This document shows positions 56,881-64,000 of a DNA stretch of 64,000 nt, in pieces. Positions within the stretch are counted from its first letter, which is position 1, and each line of letters opens with the position of its first letter. Source of the DNA: Muscardinus avellanarius (lineage: Eukaryota; Chordata; Mammalia; Rodentia; Gliridae); the NCBI GenBank assembly GCA_963383645.1, contig OY726559.1:108120235-108184234 (forward strand), read 5' to 3'. The notes beneath the pieces were generated by a model. The model was given only the letters and a program-made list of their open reading frames with translations, did no database searches and had not been told where the DNA came from. The translations under genes were made by a program, and so were the position numbers.

Positions 56881-57083
56881 TTATATTGGGGATTTAAACC
56901 AGGGGCTTTCTATCTCTGAGATACACCCCCAGTCCCAACTTATTTTTATTATTTTGAACCAGGGCCTGGCTAAGTTTCTGAGGATTCTACTAAATTGCTG
57001 AGGTTGGTCTAGAATCTGTGATCTTCCTGTCTCAGCCTCCCAAGTACTGGAATTATAGGCATGTCCCACCATACCCTATTCAA
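56846..57083 (-). mobile_element. B1-dID SINE with (TTTA)n tail
   Basis: Antisense SINE (56884-57083) preceded by nine or so TTTA units (56846-56883) from its A-tail. Confidence 0.82.
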
Positions 57084-57139
57084 TTTACTCTTACTCTTAA
57101 CCTTTTGTTGTTTTTTTAAATTTTTTTTGAGGTCTTTTT

Positions 57140-57224
57140 TTGTCTTTTTGGAACTGAGGGTCGAACCCAGGGTGTGGCCCTCACAGGACAAGTGCTTTGA
57201 CACTGAGCTACATTTCAGTCCCTT
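57140..57224 (-). mobile_element. ID SINE
   Basis: Antisense ID: 'GAGGGTCGAACCCAGGGTGT', then 'GACACTGAGCTACATTTCAG'. The central region is retained. Confidence 0.75.
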
Positions 57225-57439
57225 CAATTTACTTTTCAAAAATCTAGAATCCAGCAATCCTTAATATACTCAAAAGGTTGTGTAACTATCACCACTATCT
57301 AATTCTAAAACATTTCCGTCACTCCTGAAATAAGCCCTGACTCATCAGTAGTCACTCTACACCCCTCTTACCCAACACCTTGCAGGCACAAATCCAATTT
57401 CTGTCTCTAAGTGTTTTCCTATTTGGGAAATCATTTTAA

Positions 57440-58660
57440 TTTATTTATTTTTTAAATTTTGTATTGGTGCATTGTTGTCACACATCTTAATGGAGTACAA
57501 GATGGTAGAGGCATACAGGCACACATCACTCATTTACTTCTTACCCAGTCCCCACCCCATTCATTCCCCCTCCATTCTCCCTTCTTTGGCTTCGTGATTG
57601 ACTTTGATGTGTTTGTGAATGTACATCATGCACATTAGGGAATCTCCCTCTTTCCCCTCCCTTCTCCCTCAGTCAGGTCGCCTTATTTGTTCATCTATGG
57701 TTTCTCCTTCTTTGTCTAGAGTTCCTCCTATGACCCCTTTTCCCCCCTAGCTTCCACATATTAGGGAGGGCATTCAACATCTTACTTTTTGGTGACTGAC
57801 TACTCTCACTTAGCATAACGTTCTCCAGTTCCATCCATTTTCTTGAAAATAATGTAATTTTGTTCTTTTTCATGGCTGAGTAAAATTACGCTGTTTTGTA
57901 ATCCCATAGTTTTGTAATCCATTCATCTGTTGATGGTCATCTTGGCTGGTTCCATAGTTTGGCAATTGTGAATGGTGTGGCTATGAATATAGCTATGCAT
58001 GCATTAGTTTGGTAATTTGGTTTCTATTCTTTTGGGTAGATACTCAGAAGTGGTATTGCTGGATCATACGGGAAGTTCGTTTCCGTTCTTCTGAGGTTCC
58101 TCTACACTGTTTTCCAAAGTGGTTACACTAATTTGCAATCCCACCAACAATGTATTAGAGTTTCTACCTCTCCACATCCTTACCAGCATTTGTTGTTGTT
58201 TATGTTTTTAATGACTGCCATGCTAGTTGGAGTTATGTTAAATCTCAGGGTATCTCTCTGATAGATAATTATGAACATATTTATCACATTTTTTGCCATT
58301 TGAATTTCTTCTTTTGTGAAGTGTCTATTTAGTTCACTTGCCTTTTTTTTTTTTTTTTCCTGTGGTACTGGGGATGGAACCCAGGGGGCATTCTACCTCC
58401 AAGCTATACCCATAACCCTATTTTTTTTATTCTTTATTTTGAAGCAGGGTCCCACTGAGTTGCAAAGGGCCTCTAAGTAGTAGTGGAGGTTGTCCACAAT
58501 TGTGATCCTCCTCTCTCAGCCTCCCAAATGCTGGTATTGCAAGCATGTGCCACCACGCCCGGCTTTACTTGCCTATTTTGTGATTGGGCTGGTATTTTTT
58601 AGCTGTGAGTTTCTTGAGTTCTCTGTATATTCTAGATATTGTGATTCTTCATTTAAATAA
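57440..58660 (-). mobile_element. 5'-truncated L1
   Basis: Minus-strand L1 with the same tail and 3'UTR type as 32122-32869 and the end of ORF2 (57873 down to 57691 has KKNKITLFSRKWMELENVML). It continues after the SINE at 58344 to about 58660. The TSD is not clear. Confidence 0.75.
58344..58566 (-). mobile_element. B1-dID SINE in L1
   Basis: Antisense SINE with an 8-bp repeat ACTTGCCT (58336-58343, 58567-58574) on both sides. Confidence 0.88.
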
Positions 58661-58696
58661 AATTAGACAATAAGTGGATTTTTGTGTCTGGGTTTT

Positions 58697-58825
58697 TTTG
58701 GGGTGGTAGTGGTGGTACTGGGAATTGAACCAGGATGCTCTACCACTGAGCCCGAGTCCTTTATTATTATTTTTTTGAGACAGCGTATCCCTAAATTACC
58801 CAGGATGACCTTGAATTTACCATCC
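58697..58825 (-). mobile_element. ID/B1-related SINE fragment
   Basis: ID-like arm (58707-58760), then a B1-like 'GAGACAGCGTATCCCTAAAT' part. The arrangement resembles an old dimer. Confidence 0.55.
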
Positions 58826-58980
58826 CCACATTGCAGCTTTGATTTGCATTTCCTATAACAAATGACGTTGACCATATTTTCATGAGCTTATTGACCACTT
58901 ATGTATCTTCTTTGGAGAATTATTTTTAAGTACTTTATGTATTCCTGGAGGGATTCGCTGCTTGGTACTAGTTCTGGGTT

Positions 58981-61900
58981 TCTCTTGTTGCCTATCTCAG
59001 CCTTTAGGATATCATGTGACAGTCTCAGGGTATATTTCATACTTGCCCCCTTGATCTCAAATTTGCATGGGGGTCGACAGCAGCAGCGGCAGCCTCAGGG
59101 TGGGAATGAAGGTGCTGCTCTTGCTTGTGTCATTTGTAAAACCTCCCTAAGCGAGAGTGAAAGACACCCAGTCTGCTGTGCATCTCTGTCTGGTCCTGTT
59201 GTTGGACAATTCCTCCTTCAATATCTGTAGGAGGGTGGGAGGGAAGCCATGTTTCCTTGTCTTGGATAAGGGAGAGAACTAGGAGATGCAATGTCCATGA
59301 AAGTCAGTGACGCATTCGTGGCCAGCCCTGGCTCCGGGTGCCTCTTGGCCTGTCCGCCGTCCTCCTTTCCCAGGAATTCTTCCTAATGTGGCACTGCAAG
59401 GCTTCTGCACGGCCCTTAAATGTCCTTTCAGCAAAGAACATAATAAACTCTTTAGTTTTAAGCCTTTAAGGACATTATCATGTCCCCTAAGGCAATATAT
59501 GCTATGTAAGAGTTTAAATCTTATCCACATGCTCAGCACTGTGCTGGATGCTAGGGCTAGGGTACAGGAATAATAGTTTCTTCTTTTCCAAATGATTCCA
59601 TTGGTATTTCAGAGCACCTAACATATGCCAGATTGAGTGCTTCCCTGAAGGAGACACCACACCCAAGACACTGTCTCACTGATGTATTTCAGGTGGATGG
59701 ACCCCACATAAAGCAGAGCCCGGAAGCAAGGGGAGCGTTGTGTGATGTTGTGCTGAGGTGCGGGGTCCTGAGGTGTGGCCCCTGTGCGGCTGCCACTGTT
59801 GGCCAAAGCAGCTTGGACAGGGAGCTCCACCACTCAAGGATGGAGGAGCAGCATGCCATGGCGTGCAGGTGGAGAAGATGCTTTCGAGCTGTGGCATGGT
59901 TCTCTGAACTTCTCGTGTCTTGCCTTACAAAGAGGCTAGCTTATTCCACATGCTCATTTTATTTATGGGGGTCACAAGTAAATTTAGCATATCGTCAGCT
60001 GCTCGGAGGGAACTTAAATATCATCTTGTTAAGCTCCCAGCCCCTCTGCAATTGTCACTTTCTTTTGAGTCAGTGTCAATTAGCTCTCATTTGCTGGCTT
60101 TGGTTTCCTACTTGATAAGCAAAGGTTTTGAATTCATCTTGATTAAAGCAGCCAGGCTCCAGCTCCATCCCGCCAGCTTCCTTTGAAGTCCATGTGTACG
60201 CGGTGCTCAGCTCAGCTGCCCAGGGCATGGGGAAAGATGAGCTATGAGCTGTGACAGGGCGAGGGCACCAGGCCAGACGCTTCAAGGCGTTCAGCTTCCT
60301 TCTGGGAACAGACTCACCAGGGGCTTCATCTCTCTGGAATGGCTTAGGTGTGGTGGAGGGGAAGAAACAAAACAATTATAAAGTGAGAAGATGATCCTTC
60401 AGGTCACATGTATTACACTGATCTGTCCAAATTTGACTAGACTCTCTTTATTAAAGTGGGTGGCAGTCTTTCCAAGGCTCGGGATGGTCCAGAAATCAAA
60501 TTCTTATAAGATGTCTCATTTTAAAGTGGGGGGAGGTATTACTTATTGTGCAGAGGATATCAGGAAAGGGAGGCATGGTTATTGCTAAATATATATGCTA
60601 TTTTTTATCTTTGAGCATCAGCTACTCTGTTTTCTGCACTCTTGCAAGACTGTCTTCTCTTTCTTGAGTCTTTGGGTTTTACTTTATTTTCTCTCTATTT
60701 CTGTTTCTGTTTGTCCATCTTCCGCCACCCTCTCTCTGTACCAAAACCAGTATCTTTCCTTCTTTGGCTCTTTTCCTTCTGCATATTTTTTCTTTCTGTA
60801 CACATTTTCAAGTGGAAATCATGGCTCTGACATTAACATATTTTCAACAAACTACTTCTTTGGAGGAAAGTTTTTCATCTGTAAAGTGTAAGGATCCTTA
60901 AATTTCTCAAATGCTAAAGTTGTATGACTCTGCAACACCTGATTTGTTCAAAGAATCCAACTATTTGAAGTGACAAACCAAGTGGTAGCTCAACCCCCAC
61001 CCCTTTCTTTTCCTGTGGAGGCCCCTTCGCCTTATCAATACTAGAAAGTTAAACACAATATTTGACACTCTCTTGTCCCCCACATCCCAGACCTTAAAGA
61101 TAATGGTGGTATATTTCTGTACAAGCAGCTTCAGAAATTTCACTAAAATCAGAAGCTCGTGACCTAGGAAAGAGGGATAAAGGAGAGGAGAAAGCTAGGA
61201 AACACAATTTTAAAAAGAAGAATTTTCCATGGTATTAAACTCCCAATGGTTATTATATGTAGCTCAGATTGCATGCCCTGCTTTCTATACCACGTATTTT
61301 TATATTATTTCCCAGATAGAATATCTAAAAGAGCACCCCTCCCCCTAAGTAGAATGATTTTTATTTTCCATATGGTACATTCTAGCAATCCTGGCATTTG
61401 ACCACATTTATGTAAACATGCAGAGATACCTATAAATTATTGGACTTATCCCAGTTTGAGTTTCTAGCTATGTACTATAATCATTACAGCTGTTCTTACT
61501 TTAGCCTCAGAAGATATTTTGGTTCATTTATATGGCTGATTAGTCATTTAAACTGTGGACTACATTTATTACATTGTTTGGGGGTTGGGAACATAACAGA
61601 TATTCACTAGAGACACTAGAATTCTATATATAAGCCAAGAGTCCTGTCAACTGGTGGAGGTCCCTAAGTTGAGCTGGCCTCCATGCTAACGGACCATCAG
61701 TCACCTAGGACCACTTTGAGATGACTGGGGGAGCCTGGGTTCTCCATTTTATTACTTAGATTGAGAAGAGTGAAAGGCCAGGAAACCATAACCAGCTTCA
61801 CTGTAAAAACTCTGGGCTTTCTCTGGAGGTCCAGGGCTTGTGGAGGTTGGGTTGGGAAAGGACCCTGGCTGGCCTTAATAATAGTTTTGTAGGACTCTTC

Positions 61901-62100
61901 GCAGTAAGGACCAAACTGGGCTTTCTTAGCTGCCCCCTTCCATCCCTGCTGTTATACTGCCTAGCCCAAACTGAGCTCAGATCCCTCCAAGTCCTACCAA
62001 GCTGGAAATCCCGAGCTCCATCCTGGTCCTACGCATGTCCTAACCTGCAGGGGGCACCCTAAAGCAGCAGTTTCCCTCTAGTACTGGAATCCGTTATTCT
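58981..62100. other. Longest repeat-poor region
   Basis: About 3.1 kb in which I recognise no interspersed repeat with confidence and no exon. A 160-codon plus-strand frame (59633-60115) competes with frames on the other strand and has no recognisable domain. Candidate conserved non-coding segments at 59290-59520 and 59860-60190 are given as findings. Confidence 0.5.
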
Positions 62101-62104
62101 GCTA

Positions 62105-62350
62105 TAAAGTTTTATTTATAATTAGCCACAAAGGATTGAACTCAGAGGCATTCTATCTCTGAGTTTCACCCACAACCCTTTTTATTTTTTTAATTAAAAA
62201 TTTTGTATTGGTGCATTGTATTCATACATCATAATGGGGTAAGTTGCTGAGGGTCTTGAGAAGTTGCAGAGGTTGACATCAGACTTGAGATCTTCCTGTC
62301 TCAGCCTCCTAAGTACTGGAGTTAAAAGTGTGCACCCCATGCCTAGCCTC
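62105..62350 (-). mobile_element. B1-dID SINE with an L1-tail scrap
   Basis: Antisense SINE: ID-like arm 62120-62180, then about 65 bp of antisense L1 tail (62182-62246, with TATTGGTGCATTGTATTC), then the B1 arm 62247-62350. The L1 scrap replaces the normal linker. Confidence 0.75.
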
Positions 62351-63084
62351 CCATAACATCTTAAGTTTGGCACATTCCCCCCCCCAAAGCATAGATTTGC
62401 TTCATTTGATTTCTTAGTTAAGCCTAAATATGACCAAGCCTCTATAGAGAGGTGAACTGGTTTTACTAAATTTAAGTGGGAATCAGTATCAGATACTAGA
62501 TTAAAAGGCACACATCCTAATTTCTGGACCTGTGCTCTTTCCACAAGAGTTCTTTACAATGAAGATAATAATACACAGAAAACACTTCTGCTATCCCTTT
62601 TATTTTCATTCTCCTCTTTAAAACTTTGACATGCTTTATTTATGTCAGTTCTCCTGAGATCAGCTTTCATGAAACCCTAGTACTTTACTGGCTGTCCTCC
62701 ATACTGAGACAATGCTGGGTAGAATCTCCAGTCTTGTTCTGATTTATTCAGCAGATGGAGAGTTATTATCAATATTTCTTCCGAGCTTGGGGGGGTATTT
62801 TTGGATGATAAAGTTAGTTTCCATTTATCATTTTATCCCTGGTGCTGGCTGGGGGCTTTTGTTGCATGAACGTGAACCACGAGGCTGTATTCAGCTTGGT
62901 TTGTTTTCCAAGCCTGAAGAATAGAAGCCAGATTGCAGAATCATGTGGTGGCCTTTGTCAGCTTGGTGGGGATTTTTATTTAGGGAAAACCAGCACTGGA
63001 TATGTCCTTTATTCTGACCTCTTTAGAACTGAAAGAGATCACTGAAAACATTAAATAATCCCAGTCCACGCTACTTGTTTTTAC
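62351..63084. other. Repeat-poor spacer
   Basis: No gene or repeat recognised. 62700-63050 is a candidate conserved segment (see findings). Confidence 0.4.
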
Positions 63085-63185
63085 TGCTGCAGAAAATGAG
63101 GCCCAGAGAAGTCAGAGGAGTACCTGAGCTCACACAGCTACTTGGTGGTGATGCTAGGACAAGACATCAGGTTTTTGTTCTGAGC
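63085..63185 (-). mobile_element. MIR SINE fragment
   Basis: Antisense MIR: 'GAAAATGAGGCCCAGAGAAG', then 'AGCTCACACAGCTACTTGG'. Confidence 0.75.
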
Positions 63186-63446
63186 CTGAGTCATGAGATC
63201 AGGACACTGTGGAAACCCCTGCTTTTCACAGACAAGGGCTTGTCACTCCTGGAGAACAGAGAGGAATTCATGTGATTAATTCAACTCAGCCTAACAAATA
63301 GTGAGGCCACAGAGGGAACAGACAGCAAGGTACAAAAGGTCGACTGGCGGTCAAGCCAGCGAGCTGTCTTCTGGGAGGCACATAGACCAGGCTGCCCAGG
63401 ACACTGAGGACCAAACTCTTTCATTTGAGTGTATGGGGCCTAAACT

Positions 63447-63448
<2 letters not shown>

Positions 63449-63490
<42 letters not shown>
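63449..63490. repeat. (CT)n microsatellite
   Basis: About 20 CT units beside the SINE that follows. Confidence 0.95.
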
Positions 63491-63491
<1 letters not shown>

Positions 63492-63655
63492 TGGCACTGG
63501 AGATAGAACCATGGGGCATCCCACTTCTACCTCCTGTTCTATTTCAAAATAGGATATCACTAAGTTGCTGAGTCTTGCTTAATTTCTGAAGCTGCTCTTT
63601 AACCCGAGATCCTCTTGACTCAGTTTCCCAAGTACTGGGATTACATACCCAGCTA
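63491..63655 (-). mobile_element. B1-dID SINE, diverged
   Basis: Antisense dimeric SINE missing part of the B1 end. Confidence 0.75.
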
Positions 63656-64000
63656 GCTTTTCCTTTATTTTCTGGAGTAACTAAAAGGAAGGCTTCAGGG
63701 AAGCTTCCTAGCAAACCACAGGCACAGTAAAGGCTTAGGGCCAAACACATACACCTTGCGTGTGAAAACTAGAGAACTCTTGGTGGCTGTGCCCTTAGCT
63801 GCAGCTCATAAATGGGAAAAAAGGGAGGTAAGGAGACCCAGGTGTGGGCTTCTGTTGATCAGGCTACAGTGTGGGCTTGGGTAACAAGTCCGCGGCACTG
63901 GGGAGGGGTAGTCCTTGCCTCTGCCTGGCCAGGGTCCTAGCCTCTGCCTTCTTCTGCTCTACCTACCCCCAGGGGAAATGGTCTTGGTGGGGGAAGAGGC
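63656..64000. other. Unassigned end of window
   Basis: No repeat or gene recognised. Becomes GC-richer toward the end. Confidence 0.4.

Larger units (their letters stand above)
56780..58980 (-). mobile_element. Old L1 remnant hosting a younger L1
   Basis: Antisense L1 3'UTR at 56780-57430 ('GTGTAACTATCACCACTATC' near 57280) and L1-like ORF2 sequence again at 58826-58980. SINEs and a younger L1 lie between. Confidence 0.6.

Noticed and set aside
59633..60115. 160-codon frame as a possible gene
   Set aside because: Competes with frames on the other strand, has no domain, no splice-site pattern and no strong start context; more like conserved or unique non-coding DNA.

Overview
This window reads as intergenic or intronic DNA from a placental mammal, most likely a non-murid rodent. 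The main clue is about 40 copies of a dimeric SINE. Its first half is a B1 monomer and its second half is a shortened ID (tRNA-related) unit, an arrangement known as B1-dID from squirrels, dormice, beavers and some hystricomorphs. Single ID elements are few, which argues weakly against a squirrel and leaves a beaver-like genome plausible; I cannot fix the species. I found no intact protein-coding gene, tRNA, rRNA or CRISPR array. The recognisable open reading frames are remnants of L1 ORF1 and ORF2, and the others are chance frames in repeats.

Layout. 0.5-12.8 kb: old antisense L1 fragments, then one nearly full-length younger L1 (about 6.1-12.7 kb, minus strand) with broken ORF1 and ORF2 and a long 5'UTR. 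12.8-16.6 kb: an MaLR-like LTR, nested SINEs and microsatellites. 16.9-20.0 kb: an L1 with intact ends and a 14-bp target-site duplication (TSD) that keeps ORF1 but has an inverted ORF2 fragment where ORF2 should be. 20-24.6 kb: an LTR, SINEs and a mostly unique stretch. 24.6-34.9 kb: antisense L1 fragments, an MLT1-like LTR, and a 748-bp L1 insertion with a perfect TSD. 35.0-39.9 kb: an MaLR provirus-like element entered by two later insertions. 40-46 kb: a hAT-like DNA transposon fossil, L1 remnants and a 5'-truncated processed retrocopy. 46-59 kb: SINEs, L1, L2, MIR and LTR remnants. 59-63 kb: the longest repeat-poor stretch.

The most interesting object lies at 35602-37696. This 2,095-bp, GC-rich insertion has a perfect 16-bp TSD. 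It consists of four exact-length 91-bp tandem units, a spacer, about sixteen 49-bp tandem units of two alternating types, and an L1-type 3' tail, with no recognisable ORF1 or ORF2. It resembles the SVA/LAVA class of L1-mobilised composites in design, though it could be an internally deleted L1 with a repetitive 5'UTR. With the ORF1-only L1 at 16.9-20.0 kb and a 362-bp tail-only insertion at 3.8-4.2 kb, it suggests several non-autonomous forms sharing one L1 3' tail.

Most long L1 pieces and most SINEs lie on the minus strand. That would fit a large intron of a plus-strand gene, but no exon was recognised.
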